Source of the DNA: Streptomyces beigongshangae
GTDB taxonomy: Bacteria; Actinomycetota; Actinomycetes; Streptomycetales; Streptomycetaceae
Length of the DNA stretch: 64,000 nt
NCBI RefSeq assembly: GCF_019710745.1
Contig: NZ_JAHKJW010000018.1
Location: 1-64,000, forward strand
Direction of reading: 5' to 3'
Positions within the stretch are counted from its first letter, which is position 1, and every line of letters begins with the position of its first letter. The notes under the pieces are model-generated. The model ran no database searches. It was not told the origin of the DNA and saw only the letters and a program-made list of their open reading frames with translations. The position numbers were made by a program, and so were the translations under genes. Positions 25,384 to 34,432 of this stretch are shown here, in pieces.

Positions 25384-26817
25384 CTACTCGACCGGGCTGA
25401 GCGGCGGCAGCTCCCCGGTCCGGGCCGCCTCGCGGTACCAGAGGGCGCTCGACTTCGGCGTACGGGCCTGGGTCGCGTAGTCCACGTACACGGCACCGAA
25501 GCGCTTGCCGTAGCCGTACGCCCATTCGAAGTTGTCCATCAGGGACCAGAGGTAGTAGCCGCGCACGTCCGCGCCGTCGGTGATCGCACGGCGGACCGCG
25601 CGCAGGTGCCCGTGCAGGTAGGCGATCCGCTCCGGGTCGTGGACGCGGCCCTCCGGGTCCGGCTTGTCGTCGTAGGCGGCGCCGTTCTCCGTGATGTACA
25701 GCGGCAGCCCCGGCACCTCGCGGGTGTAGCGCATGATCAGCTCGTGGAGGCCCGACGGGTCGATCGTCCAGCCCATCTCGGTGCGCTCACCGGGGGTCTG
25801 GTGGAAGGCCACGTCGTCCGCGCCCGGCCAGGGGGAGAACGAGCTCGACCCGTGGCCGTCCGCGCGCGGGGCAGGCGCGTCCGCGGGCGCCGCCGCCACC
25901 AGCGTCGGCGTGTAGTAGTTGAGCCCGAGCGCGTCCAGCGGCTGCCTGATCAGGGCGAGGTCGCCGTCCCGCACGTACGACCAGTCCGTCACCGAGGCGG
26001 TCGCCGCGAGCAGGGTCTGCGGGTAGGCGCCGTGCAGCATCGGGCCGTGGAAGATCCCGTTGGCCAGGTCGTCGATCCGCTGGACCGCCGCCAGGTCGGC
26101 GGGGTCCTGGGTCAGCGGCCTGACCACCGAGGAGTTGAGGCTCACCGCGATGTTGTTGCGGGCGGGCATCGCGGCGCGCAGGGCCTTGGTGCCGAGGCCG
26201 TGCGCCAGGTTGAGGTGGTGCGCCGCCCGCAGGGACGCCTCCGGGTCGGTGCGGCCGGGGGCGTGCACACCGGAGGCGTATCCCAGGAACGCGCTGCACC
26301 ACGGCTCGTTCAGCGTGATCCACTGCTCGACGCGGTCGCCGAGCGCCTCGCCGACGATCTGCGCGTACTCGGCGAAGCGCAGCGCCGTGTCACGCTCGGG
26401 CCAGCCGCCCGCGTCCTCCAGCTCCTGGGGGAGGTCCCAGTGGTAGAGGGTGATGGCCGGTTTGATGCCGCGGGAGAGCAGCTCGTCGACCAGGCGGCGG
26501 TAGAAGTCGAGGCCGCGCTGGACGGCGGGACCGCGGCCGGTCGGCTGCACCCGGGACCAGGACACCGAGAAGCGGTACCCGCCCAGGCCCAGGTCCGCCA
26601 TCATCGCGACGTCGTCGCGGTAGCGGTGGTAGTGGTCGTTGGCGATGTCACCGGTCTCGCCCTCGGCCGTCTTGCCGGGCGTATGGCTGAAGGTGTCCCA
26701 GATCGAGGGCGTGCGACCGTCCTCCCGGACCGCCCCCTCGATCTGGTACGCGGAGGTCGCGGCGCCCCAGAGGAAGGAGGGCGGGAAGGTCACGGGCATT
26801 TCGGGCTGCTCAGGCAT
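25384..26817 (-). CDS. bglC: GH1 beta-glucosidase (cellobiase) BglC
   Basis: This is a 477-residue cytoplasmic retaining beta-glucosidase with no signal peptide. Family 1 landmarks are FLWGAATSAYQIEGA near the N-terminus, the acid/base ITLNEPW (about residue 170), GLNYYTP, and the nucleophile in LYITENGAAY (about 380). WSLMDNFEWAYGYGKRFG is the aglycone-site segment. It hydrolyses imported cellobiose and cellotriose to glucose. ATG 26817 abuts a CebR operator, so repression would block its own leader. It follows cebG after 310 bases that contain a hairpin array. The cellulose cluster context (transporter plus LacI regulator) supports the bglC name. Confidence 0.92.
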   Translation of the reverse strand: MPEQPEMPVTFPPSFLWGAATSAYQIEGAVREDGRTPSIWDTFSHTPGKTAEGETGDIANDHYHRYRDDVAMMADLGLGGYRFSVSWSRVQPTGRGPAVQRGLDFYRRLVDELLSRGIKPAITLYHWDLPQELEDAGGWPERDTALRFAEYAQIVGEALGDRVEQWITLNEPWCSAFLGYASGVHAPGRTDPEASLRAAHHLNLAHGLGTKALRAAMPARNNIAVSLNSSVVRPLTQDPADLAAVQRIDDLANGIFHGPMLHGAYPQTLLAATASVTDWSYVRDGDLALIRQPLDALGLNYYTPTLVAAAPADAPAPRADGHGSSSFSPWPGADDVAFHQTPGERTEMGWTIDPSGLHELIMRYTREVPGLPLYITENGAAYDDKPDPEGRVHDPERIAYLHGHLRAVRRAITDGADVRGYYLWSLMDNFEWAYGYGKRFGAVYVDYATQARTPKSSALWYREAARTGELPPLSPVE

Positions 26818-26830
26818 GGAAGCGCTCCCA
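26817..26830. promoter_or_regulatory. CebR operator at bglC start
   Basis: TGGAAGCGCTCCCA matches the CebR box TGGGAGCGCTCCCA at 13 of 14 positions. Its first base is the A/T of the bglC start codon, so bound CebR would sit over the start. Confidence 0.85.
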
Positions 26831-26949
26831 TGGGAGGAGGAGGTCGTGTGGGACCAGGGACAGGAGGTCAGGAACGGGGCGGAGCGGGGGCGGAGCGGAG
26901 GCGGGACGGCGATGGCCCACCCTGTCGGCCGGGCGCGGCGGCCCGCCCC

Positions 26950-27120
26950 GTCCGGCCCGGCGGCGCGGGAACGGTCCCGCCCGGCCGGGCAACACAAGGA
27001 TGGCCCCGGCCGGGCGGCGCGGGAACGGTCCCGGCCGGACAACACGCGAACGGTCCCGGCCGGACGGCGTGGAGCGGTCCCGGCCGGGCGGCGCGGGAGC
27101 TGCCCCGCCGGGCGCGGGCG
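26950..27120. repeat. Array of GC-rich hairpin repeats between cebG and bglC
   Basis: Four related units carry GGGAACGGTCCC-type cores at 26967, 27021, 27046 and 27070, each followed by CCGGCCGG runs. Each can fold into a short hairpin. They fill most of the 310-base gap in the cebEFG-bglC transcript. No gene is present in the gap. Confidence 0.75.
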
Positions 27121-27127
27121 GGGCGGG

Positions 27128-28045
27128 TCAGCCCTTGATCGCGCCCTGCATGATCCCGCCCACGATCTGCTTGCCGAACAGCAGGAAGGCGATGAGCAGC
27201 GGCAGTGTGCCGAGGAACGCGCCCGCCATGATCACCGCCTGGTCGGGGACGTAGCCCGTGCCGAGCGAGTTCAGGGCGACCTGCACGGTGGGGTTCTGCT
27301 GGTTGAGCGCGATGATCGGCCACAGGAAGTCGTTCCAGGCCATCACGAACGTCAGCAGCCCGAGCACGGCCATCGCCGGCCGTGCCGCCGGGAAGACGAC
27401 GTGCCACACGATGCGCAGACTGCTCGCGCCGTCGACCCGCGCCGCCTCGATCAGCTCGCTGGGCAGCGCCTGCACCAGGTACTGGCGCATGAAGAACGTA
27501 CCGAAGGCGCTGACCAGGGTCGGCAGGATGACCGTCTGGAGCTGGTTGGACCAGCCCAGCTCGCTCATCCACAGGTACAGCGGCACGACCGCCAGCTGCG
27601 GCGGGATCATCATCGTGCCGATGGTCAGCAGCAGCAGGACGTTGGAGAACCTGAACCGCAGTTTGGCGAAGGCGAACCCGGCGAGCGTGGAGAACACGAC
27701 CGTGCCGACGGTGATGGTCGTGGCGACGACGGTGCTGTTGACCATCGCGGTGCCGAGACCGCCCTGCTCCCACGCGGCTTCGAGGTTCTTGAACAGGTTC
27801 CCGCCGATCCACAGCGGCGGCGGCGTCTCGGCGAGCCGCTGGTTGGTGCGCGAGGCCGCGACCACGGTCCACAGCAGCGGCGCCAGCGAGACGAGGGCGA
27901 AGACGGTCAGGACGACGTACGTGAGGGGTCCCGCGTGCAGCTGCTTGCCCGCGCCGAGCACCCGGCGGCGTCCGGAGCCCTCCCGGCCGTCCTTCCCCGG
28001 TGCGCCGTCCCGCACCGGGGGCGGCGTCAGTTCACTTGTGGTCAT
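27128..28045 (-). CDS. cebG: ABC sugar permease CebG (cello-oligosaccharide)
   Basis: This is a 305-residue inner-membrane permease of the binding-protein-dependent type (MalG/CUT1 family) with about six membrane helices. The EAA loop reads ELIEAARVDGASSLRIVWHVVFPAARP, the site that meets the ATPase (MsiK in Streptomyces, not in this window). The start ATG 28045 overlaps the cebF stop as ATGA. Its substrate is inferred from the cluster. Confidence 0.92.
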   Translation of the reverse strand: MTTSELTPPPVRDGAPGKDGREGSGRRRVLGAGKQLHAGPLTYVVLTVFALVSLAPLLWTVVAASRTNQRLAETPPPLWIGGNLFKNLEAAWEQGGLGTAMVNSTVVATTITVGTVVFSTLAGFAFAKLRFRFSNVLLLLTIGTMMIPPQLAVVPLYLWMSELGWSNQLQTVILPTLVSAFGTFFMRQYLVQALPSELIEAARVDGASSLRIVWHVVFPAARPAMAVLGLLTFVMAWNDFLWPIIALNQQNPTVQVALNSLGTGYVPDQAVIMAGAFLGTLPLLIAFLLFGKQIVGGIMQGAIKG

Positions 28046-29070
28046 TGGGACTTCCTCAGCCGTCGGGTGATCAGCAGGTTGATCGCGGCGACGAGCAGCA
28101 GGATCAGGAACATCGTCCAGGCGATCGCGGACGCCTTGCCGAGGTTGCCGATGATCCAGCCCTGGTCGTACATGTAGAGACCGAGCGTCTGGTACTGGTG
28201 CTCGGAGCCGCCCTTGGAGCCGCTGACCCCGCCGAACAGGAGCGGTTCGCCGAACAGCTGCGTCGCGCCGATCGTGGAGACGACCACCGTGAACAGGATC
28301 GTCGGCCGCAGCATCGGGATCGTCACGTGGCGGAACTGCTGCCAGCGGCCCGCGCCGTCCAGGGCCGCCGACTCGTACAGGTCCGCGGGGATCGCCTGCA
28401 TCGCCGCGAGGTAGATCAGGGCGTTGTAGCCGGTCCAGCGCCAGATCACGATCGAGGAGACGGCGAACTGCGAACCCCAGTCGGACTCGCGCCAGTTGAC
28501 CGGGTCGACCCCGACGAAGTCCAGCAGCCAGTTGATCATGCCGCCGTCCCACGAGTACAGCAGCACGAACACCAGCGTCGCCGCCGCCACCGAGGTGGCG
28601 TACGGGGTGAGCATCACGACCCGCCACACGGTCGAGCCGCGCAGCTTGTAGTTGAGCAGGTGGGCGATCCCGAGCGCCATGACCAGCTGCGGCACGGTCG
28701 AGATCACACCGATGGTGAAGGTGTTCTCCAGCGCGCCCCAGAAGAAGTCCGAGGACATCAGGTTCTTGTAGTTGTCCAGGCCCACCCAGGTCTGCTGGTC
28801 CAGGTTGGACAGCTGCACGTTGTGCAGCGAGTACCAGGCCGTGTATAGCAGCGGGACGAGCCCGAAGGCACCGAAGAAGATGAAGAAGGGGGCGATGAAC
28901 GCGTACGGCGACGCCTTCATGTCCCAGCGGTACAGCCGGCTGCGCCAGGAGTCGGGACCCGGGGGCGGCGTACCGCGACCTTGAGCACGGCGCGCCGCGC
29001 CCGGCTGGGAGCCGGGCGCGGCGTCGGCGCTCGGCGCGGAGTGCGCGAGAGCCTGCTTGGAGCTGGTCAC
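28042..29070 (-). CDS. cebF: ABC sugar permease CebF
   Basis: This is a 342-residue MalF-type permease with about six membrane helices after a Pro/Ala-rich cytoplasmic N-terminus of about 45 residues. The EAA loop is DLYESAALDGAGRWQQFRHVTIPMLRP. The GTG start at 29070 overlaps the cebE stop as GTGA. It pairs with CebG to form the membrane channel for cellobiose and cellotriose. Confidence 0.92.
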   Translation of the reverse strand: MTSSKQALAHSAPSADAAPGSQPGAARRAQGRGTPPPGPDSWRSRLYRWDMKASPYAFIAPFFIFFGAFGLVPLLYTAWYSLHNVQLSNLDQQTWVGLDNYKNLMSSDFFWGALENTFTIGVISTVPQLVMALGIAHLLNYKLRGSTVWRVVMLTPYATSVAAATLVFVLLYSWDGGMINWLLDFVGVDPVNWRESDWGSQFAVSSIVIWRWTGYNALIYLAAMQAIPADLYESAALDGAGRWQQFRHVTIPMLRPTILFTVVVSTIGATQLFGEPLLFGGVSGSKGGSEHQYQTLGLYMYDQGWIIGNLGKASAIAWTMFLILLLVAAINLLITRRLRKSQ

Positions 29071-30389
29071 TGGCCGAGCACGTCCTTGATCTCCTTGGTG
29101 GCCGCGTCCCAGCCCTGGTCCGGGGTCTTGCCCTTCTGCTCGACCTGGAGGATGCCGATGTCCGAGATGGCGGTGTTGATCGGCTGGTCCTTGACGCCGA
29201 AGATCTGCGTCGGGATGGTCTTGGCCGAGTCGGAGAAGATCTGCGTGATCGGCGCGTCGGAGAAGAACGCCGTGGTGGCGGCCTGCGGCTTCAGGCCCGG
29301 GTACGCCGACGGGGTCGACGGGAAGCTCGCCTGCTTGGCGAAGACCTTCGCCTGCTGCTCGGGAGCGGTCAGCCACTTCGCGAGCGCGATGGCCTCCTTC
29401 TGGTGCTTGCCCGCCGTGGGCACACCGATGAACGAGCCGCCCCAGTTGGCCGCGGTGGGCGCCGCCGCCACGTCCCACTTGCCCTTGCCGGAGTCACCGG
29501 ACTTCTCCTGGATGTAGCCCAGCATCCACGCGGGGCACGCCACCGTCGCGAAGCCGCCGTTGGCGAATGCCTGGTCCCACGGCTTGTCGAACTGCTTCAG
29601 CTTCGCCGACATGTCGCTGGTGGCCACCTCCATCGAGGCGTCCCAGGCCTTCTCCACACCCGGGGACTCGTCCCAGATGATGTTGCCCTCGGCGTCGTAG
29701 TAGCGCTGGCTCTCGCCACCGAGCGCCGCGTTGTAGACCGAGGCGGCGGAGTCCACGAACTTGGTGCCCTTGGGCGCCTTCTTCATGTAGTCCTTGCCGA
29801 CGCCGACGTACTTCGACCAGTCGCCCTTCCACTGCTCGGCGAGCTTGGTGCGGTCCGTCTCCAGACCCGCCTTCTCGAAGAGGTCCTTGCGGTAGCAGAT
29901 CGCCATCGGGCCGATGTCGGTGCCGAGCGCGATGGTCTTGCCGTCCTTGGTGGTGGCCTGGGCGGTCTTCCACTCCAGCCACTGGGACTTGTCGGCTTCC
30001 TTGCCCAGGTCGACGAACTTGGCGCCCTGGGTCTGCACCGCCTCGGCGATGTTGCCGACCTCGATCGCCTGGATGTCGTCGGTACCGGAACCGGCCTGCA
30101 GACGGGTGAGGGTCTTGGGCCAGTAGACGTCGGTACGGGTGGTGACGTTCTCCTTGATCGTGATGTCCGGGTTCTGCTTCATGTACTCGTCGTAGAGGCC
30201 GGCCTGCTTGTAGCCGAAGACCCCGAACGTGCCGATGGTCAGCGTGGTCTTGCCGCCGCCGCTGCCGCCGTCCGAGTCCGACGACCCGTCGTCCGAGTCC
30301 TCGGCGCAGCCGGCGAGCAGCCCCGTCGTCAGCGCGGCCACGGCCGCGAGGGCCATCAGCCTGCGGGACCCTCGGGTACTCGTGCGCAT
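29067..30389 (-). CDS. cebE: Cello-oligosaccharide-binding lipoprotein CebE
   Basis: This is a 440-residue extracellular solute-binding lipoprotein. The signal peptide ends in a lipobox, TTGLLAGC, with the lipid-modified Cys at about 28. A Ser/Asp/Gly-rich spacer follows, then a two-lobed ligand domain with TLTIGTFGVFGYKQAGLYDEY and conserved Trp residues (for example WWE-like DKSQWLEWKTA). It captures cellobiose/cellotriose outside the cell. It is the first gene of cebE-cebF-cebG. A perfect CebR operator lies about 115 bases upstream. In plant-associated species CebE feeds cellotriose sensing. Confidence 0.92.
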   Translation of the reverse strand: MRTSTRGSRRLMALAAVAALTTGLLAGCAEDSDDGSSDSDGGSGGGKTTLTIGTFGVFGYKQAGLYDEYMKQNPDITIKENVTTRTDVYWPKTLTRLQAGSGTDDIQAIEVGNIAEAVQTQGAKFVDLGKEADKSQWLEWKTAQATTKDGKTIALGTDIGPMAICYRKDLFEKAGLETDRTKLAEQWKGDWSKYVGVGKDYMKKAPKGTKFVDSAASVYNAALGGESQRYYDAEGNIIWDESPGVEKAWDASMEVATSDMSAKLKQFDKPWDQAFANGGFATVACPAWMLGYIQEKSGDSGKGKWDVAAAPTAANWGGSFIGVPTAGKHQKEAIALAKWLTAPEQQAKVFAKQASFPSTPSAYPGLKPQAATTAFFSDAPITQIFSDSAKTIPTQIFGVKDQPINTAISDIGILQVEQKGKTPDQGWDAATKEIKDVLGQ

Positions 30390-30908
30390 TGCGTCCTCCT
30401 GTTGCCTGACGTGCCGACCCCCCGGCCAACTGCGTTGTTGGGCCCGTTAATTCGTGCTGCGGCTCGGGCGGGGAACGTGCGGGATGTGTATGTGTCAGGT
30501 ACTGTGGGAGCGCTCCCACAGGTGATGTGTTGAAGGTTCGTCGCTCGGCGCGGGGGTGTCAAGGGAGAGGGCGTAGAGATGTGTCTTCAGTTATCGGGCC
30601 GTTAACTAAGGACGGCGGAGACCCGGAGCGTAGGTCCGCGACGGTTGCGGGACGGCTTCGGGAAGGCTCCGGATCGGCCTCGGAACACCGTCCGGGCGGA
30701 TCCCCGGACGGGCCCCGCGGCGCGGGGCCGGGGGAGCGCGGTCGGGGCGCCGGGCCCGTGCGGCCGGGGTTGCCGGGGGAGCGCGGCCGCAGTTGCCTGG
30801 GAGGTGCGACCGGGGAGCGGAGGCCCGTCTCCGGCAGTCCGGTCCCGATCACGGCTGTTAGATTCCAGGCCAGAGGCGGTGTTGGCCGTGTCGGACGGGA
30901 GGCGGACC
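30390..30908. other. Divergent cebE / cebR promoter region
   Basis: These 519 bases hold no gene. They contain the cebE leader, the perfect CebR operator at 30503-30520, and further right a GC-rich stretch feeding cebR. GGGCC(C)GTTAA(T/C)T-like sequences occur near 30440 and 30596 and could be a second regulatory pair. Confidence 0.7.
30503..30520. promoter_or_regulatory. Perfect CebR operator upstream of cebE
   Basis: TGTGGGAGCGCTCCCACA is an 18-base perfect palindrome containing the full 14-base CebR box. LacI-type CebR binds here and is released by cellobiose or cellotriose. Confidence 0.93.
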
Positions 30909-31964
30909 ATGGCAGTCCACGGAGCGCGGAGCAGGAGCGGCGGACGGCCCACCCTGGAGGAGGTCGCCGCGCGCGCGGGGGTGGGCCGCGGCACGGTCTC
31001 CCGGGTGATCAACGGTTCCCCGCGGGTCAGTGACGCCACCCGTGCGGCCGTCGAGGCGGCGGTCGCGGAGCTCGGCTACGTGCCGAACACGGCCGCCCGC
31101 GCCCTCGCGGCCAACCGCACCGACGCCATCGCCCTGGTCGTCCCGGAGCCCGAGACCCGCTTCTTCGCCGAGCCGTACTTCTCCGACATGCTGCGGGGCG
31201 TGGGCGCGGCGCTCTCCGAGACCGAGCTGCAGCTGCTGCTGATCTTCGCCGGCAGCGACCGGGAGCGGCGCAGGCTGGCCCAGTACCTGGCGGCGCACCG
31301 GGTGGACGGGGTCCTGCTGGTCTCGGTGCACGCGGACGACCCGCTCCCCGATCTGCTGTCCCAGCTGGAGATCCCGGCGGTGATCAGCGGTCGCAGGTCG
31401 GCGGAGGAGACGCTGCCCTCCGTGGACTCGGATAACTTCGGCGGCGGCCGCTTCGCCGTGGAGCACCTCATCGCCCGGGGCCGCCGCACCATAGCCCACC
31501 TGGCCGGACGCCTCGACGTGTTCGGTGCCCAGCGCCGCGTCGACGGCTACCGCGCGGCCCTGCGGGACGCGGGTCGCGAGGTCGACGAGCGCCTGATCGT
31601 GCCCGGGGACTTCACCGAGGAGGGCGGCCGCCGCGCGATGGCGGAACTGCTCGCCGTCCGCCCGGACCTGGACGCGGTCTTCGCCGGGTCGGACGTGATG
31701 GCGGCCGGCGCCCGGCAGGTCCTGCGCGAGGCGGGCCGCCGCATACCCGGTGACGTGGCCCTCGTCGGGTACGACGACTCGGCGATCGCCCGCCACATGG
31801 ACCCGCCCCTGACGAGCGTGCGCCAGCCGATAGAGGACATGGGCCGTGCGATGCTCGACCTGCTGGTGGACGAGATCGCGGACCGGCGCCCGGCGGTCTC
31901 CCGCGGCCTGGAGCGACGGCAGCTGGTCCTGCCCACGGAGCTGGTGGCACGGGCCTCGTCGTAG
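30909..31964 (+). CDS. cebR: LacI-family repressor CebR
   Basis: This is a 351-residue regulator. The LacI HTH lies at residues 12-60 (TLEEVAARAGVGRGTVSRVINGS, then the hinge AARALAANRTDAIALV). The C-terminal periplasmic-binding-like sensor ends with DVALVGYDDSAIARHMDPPLTSVRQP. It represses cebEFG and bglC through two CebR boxes. ATG 30909 follows GGGAGG. It is divergent from cebE and followed by a strong hairpin and tRNA-His. Confidence 0.92.
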   Translation: MAVHGARSRSGGRPTLEEVAARAGVGRGTVSRVINGSPRVSDATRAAVEAAVAELGYVPNTAARALAANRTDAIALVVPEPETRFFAEPYFSDMLRGVGAALSETELQLLLIFAGSDRERRRLAQYLAAHRVDGVLLVSVHADDPLPDLLSQLEIPAVISGRRSAEETLPSVDSDNFGGGRFAVEHLIARGRRTIAHLAGRLDVFGAQRRVDGYRAALRDAGREVDERLIVPGDFTEEGGRRAMAELLAVRPDLDAVFAGSDVMAAGARQVLREAGRRIPGDVALVGYDDSAIARHMDPPLTSVRQPIEDMGRAMLDLLVDEIADRRPAVSRGLERRQLVLPTELVARASS

Positions 31965-32010
31965 GGCCGGGCCGCCCGGCTGAGGGAATGACCGTCGGAA
32001 GTCGGGGAAC

Positions 32011-32050
32011 GACTGAGGGCCGAACCGCTTGCGCGGTTCGGCCCTCAGTC
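32011..32050. terminator. 18-bp perfect hairpin between cebR and tRNA-His
   Basis: The arms 32011-32028 and 32033-32050 pair perfectly over 18 bp (starting GACTGAGGGC), with a TTGC loop. It fits a bidirectional terminator for cebR and tRNA-His. Confidence 0.85.
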
Positions 32051-32056
32051 CATCAG

Positions 32057-32130
32057 GGTGAGTGACGGGACTTGAACCCGCGACTTCCTGGACCACAACC
32101 AGGTGCTCTACCAGCTGAGCTACACCCACC
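32057..32130 (-). tRNA. tRNA-His (GTG)
   Basis: A minus-strand cloverleaf has anticodon loop TTGTGGT (GTG) and acceptor GTGGGTG/CACTCAC. The extra G at -1 (32130) faces the C discriminator (32057), which is the histidine identity pair. Confidence 0.96.
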
Positions 32131-32235
32131 ATGACCGGCATTTCTTCTGGTGGTTCACCACGAGTGGTTCACCGACCGGCCGAGAAAAAGTGTACAGGGT
32201 CCGAAGGGGTGCTCGCTCCCGCCTTCCGGCGGGGG

Positions 32236-32838
32236 TCAGCCCGCGGGCAGGACGTGCTTCGCGGCGATGGCGCGGGCCGTGTCCGAGTCGGGTCCGGGCT
32301 GCGGGACGAAGACCGCCTCGCGGTAGTAGCGCAGCTCGGCGATCGACTCGCGGATGTCGGCCAGCGCCCGGTGGTTGCCGTTCTTGTCGGGACTGTTGAA
32401 GTACGCCCGGGGGTACCAGCGCCGGGCCAGCTCCTTGACGGAGGAGACGTCGACGATGCGGTAGTGGAGGTAGCCCTCCAGCGTCGGCATGTCCCGCAGG
32501 AGGAAACCGCGGTCCGTGCCCACCGAGTTCCCGCACAGCGGGGCCTTGCCCGGCTCCTTGACGTGCTCGCGGATGTAGGCGAGGACCTCCTCCTCGGCGG
32601 CGGCCAGCGTCGTGCCCGCGGCCAGCTCGTCGAGCAGCCCGGAGGACGTGTGCATGGCGCGCACCACCTCCGGCATCGTCTCCAGCGCGGCGTCCGGCGG
32701 ACGGATCACGATGTCCACCCCCTCGCCGAGCACGTTGAGCTCCGAGTCGGTGACCAGCGCGGCCACCTCGATGAGCGCGTCCTCCGACAGCGAGAGACCG
32801 GTCATCTCGCAGTCGATCCACACCATGCGATCGTTCAT
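32236..32838 (-). CDS. ornA: Oligoribonuclease Orn
   Basis: This is a 200-residue DEDDh 3'-5' exoribonuclease that degrades 2-5-base RNAs and the c-di-GMP product pGpG. The first motif is WIDCEMTGL with Asp9 and Glu11. GNSVGTDRGFL is motif II, and the DEDDh His and Asp are in NGNHRALADIRESI. In Streptomyces orn lies next to adpA and affects growth and sporulation. A strong hairpin separates it from adpA, so it probably has its own promoter. It supports the c-di-GMP theme with the cdgA-like gene. Confidence 0.95.
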   Translation of the reverse strand: MNDRMVWIDCEMTGLSLSEDALIEVAALVTDSELNVLGEGVDIVIRPPDAALETMPEVVRAMHTSSGLLDELAAGTTLAAAEEEVLAYIREHVKEPGKAPLCGNSVGTDRGFLLRDMPTLEGYLHYRIVDVSSVKELARRWYPRAYFNSPDKNGNHRALADIRESIAELRYYREAVFVPQPGPDSDTARAIAAKHVLPAG

Positions 32839-32925
32839 GGGGCCACCCTACGGCCCGTCTCCCCGCCCGGGCAGGCCCGGGACCTCGGCAGTCGTGCCCG
32901 CGCCCGGGCCCCGGGGCCGGAAACG

Positions 32926-32964
32926 GCGCCGGCCCCCGGACCGCGGTGGTCCGGGGGCCGGCGC
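32926..32964. terminator. 17-bp perfect terminator between adpA and ornA
   Basis: The arms 32926-32942 and 32948-32964 pair perfectly, with a GCGGT loop. It would end adpA transcripts before ornA. Confidence 0.85.
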
Positions 32965-33002
32965 ACCGGCCACGGTGTGGCCGTGCGGTGACCGTGCCGC
33001 GC

Positions 33003-34238
33003 CTACGGCGCGCTCCGCTGGCCCGGCAGGCTGTGCCGCCCGGCCACGTACAGTTCCGCGCCCCCGCGTCCCGGCTCCGCGACGGAGAGGGACGACGCCG
33101 CCGCACCGACCGGGTGGGCGGCCGCCGTGCGGCGGGTCTGGAACGGCACGGGCGCCTCCTGCTGGAGCACCGGCGGCGGGGGTGGCGGCGAACCGTCCGG
33201 GTCGCTCTGCTTCTCCCCCTGCGGGCGGCGCGCCCGGTACGCGGCGCGGTACGCCGCGGGGGAGGAGCCGAGCTGGCGGCGGAAGTGCCCGCGCAGCGCG
33301 ACCGGCGAACGGAATCCGCAGCGGCCCGCGACCTCGTCCACCGAGTAGTCGGACGTCTCCAGGAGCCGCTGCGCCTGGAGCACCCGCTGGGTGATCAGCC
33401 ACTGCAGGGGAGCGCTCCCCGTGAGCGAGCGGAACCGGCGGTCGAACGTACGGCGGCTCATGTACGCGCGTGCCGCCAGCGTCTCCACGTCGAACTGCTC
33501 GTGGAGGTGCTCCAGGGCCCAGGCGACGACCTCGGCGAGCGGGTCGGCGCCGATCTCCTCCGGTAAAGACCGGTCGAGGTAGCGCTCCTGGCCGCCGCTG
33601 CGCCGGGGTGGTACCACCAGGCGGCGGGCCAGTGCCCCGGCCGCCTCGTTCCCGTGGTCCGTCCGCACGATGTGCAGACAGAGGTCGATGCCGGCCGCGG
33701 TGCCCGCCGACGTCAGCACGTCGCCGTCGTCCACGAACAGCTCGCGGGGGTCGACGTGCACCGACGGGTAGCGCTTGGCCAGCGTCGGCGCGTACATCCA
33801 GTGGGTCGTCGCGGGACGGCCGTCCAGCAGTCCCGCGGCGGCGAGCACGAAGGCGCCGGTGCACAGCCCGACTATGCGGGCACCCTCCTCATGTGCCCGG
33901 CGCAGTGCGTCGAGTGCCTCCTCCGGTGGCGGTGAGGTGATCGACCGCCAGGCGGGCACGACGACGGTGCCCGCCCTGGAGATCGCCTCCAGCCCGTTGG
34001 GCGCGGTGAGCTCCAGTCCCCCTGTGGTCCGCAGGGGGCCTTCCTCACCGGCGCACACCAGTAGTCGGTACCGCGGCACGCCGGCGTCCTGGCGGTCGAT
34101 CCCGAACACCGACAGCGGTATGGAACTCTCGAAGATGGGGCCGCCGCTGAACAGCAGCACCGCGACGATCTCCTTGCGGCGTCGTCCGGAGAGTTTCCGG
34201 ACTGCGGCTTCCGGCGCGGCAGCGGAGTCGTGGCTCAT
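33003..34238 (-). CDS. adpA: Central developmental regulator AdpA (BldH)
   Basis: This is a 411-residue AraC/XylS-family regulator. An N-terminal DJ-1/PfpI-like (ThiJ) dimer domain runs about 25-195 (LLFSGGPIFESSIPLSVFGIDRQ and IVGLCTGAFVLAAAGLLDG). A double-HTH DNA-binding domain follows (about 230-335, YMSRRTFDRRFRSLTGSAPLQWL and VDEVAGRCGFRSPVALRGHFRR). A TTA codon at Leu225, in the linker, makes translation depend on the bldA tRNA. The C-terminal tail past about 350 is Pro-rich and variable. It controls aerial growth and antibiotic genes. Confidence 0.95.
   Translation of the reverse strand: MSHDSAAAPEAAVRKLSGRRRKEIVAVLLFSGGPIFESSIPLSVFGIDRQDAGVPRYRLLVCAGEEGPLRTTGGLELTAPNGLEAISRAGTVVVPAWRSITSPPPEEALDALRRAHEEGARIVGLCTGAFVLAAAGLLDGRPATTHWMYAPTLAKRYPSVHVDPRELFVDDGDVLTSAGTAAGIDLCLHIVRTDHGNEAAGALARRLVVPPRRSGGQERYLDRSLPEEIGADPLAEVVAWALEHLHEQFDVETLAARAYMSRRTFDRRFRSLTGSAPLQWLITQRVLQAQRLLETSDYSVDEVAGRCGFRSPVALRGHFRRQLGSSPAAYRAAYRARRPQGEKQSDPDGSPPPPPPVLQQEAPVPFQTRRTAAAHPVGAAASSLSVAEPGRGGAELYVAGRHSLPGQRSAP
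33564..33566 (-). promoter_or_regulatory. TTA codon in adpA (bldA-dependent)
   Basis: The codon for Leu225 reads TTA in DRSLPEEI, between the two domains. It is the rare leucine codon read only by the bldA tRNA in Streptomyces, and the conserved place of the AdpA TTA. Confidence 0.95.
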
Positions 34239-34375
34239 ACTGCTAAGCCCCCCTCGGTGGTCGCGGCACCCTTAACCTTTCGGGTCTGTCGCTCCAACAC
34301 GTTTCCCCTCGGTCCTGCACGAGTCCCCCGCCGTAAGACGTCAAGATCGAATCTACTGTGTCGCATCGTGCCGAG

Positions 34376-34385
34376 ATGGCCAGTT
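34376..34385. promoter_or_regulatory. AdpA-binding consensus TGGCCAGTTC
   Basis: All ten positions match the AdpA consensus TGGCSNGWWY. TGGCGTGAAG at 34416-34425 matches 9 of 10. AdpA is known to bind its own promoter in Streptomyces. Confidence 0.6.
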
Positions 34386-34432
34386 CGGCACCCGGCAGAT
34401 TGTCGACATGGCAACTTGGCGTGAAGCATTCG

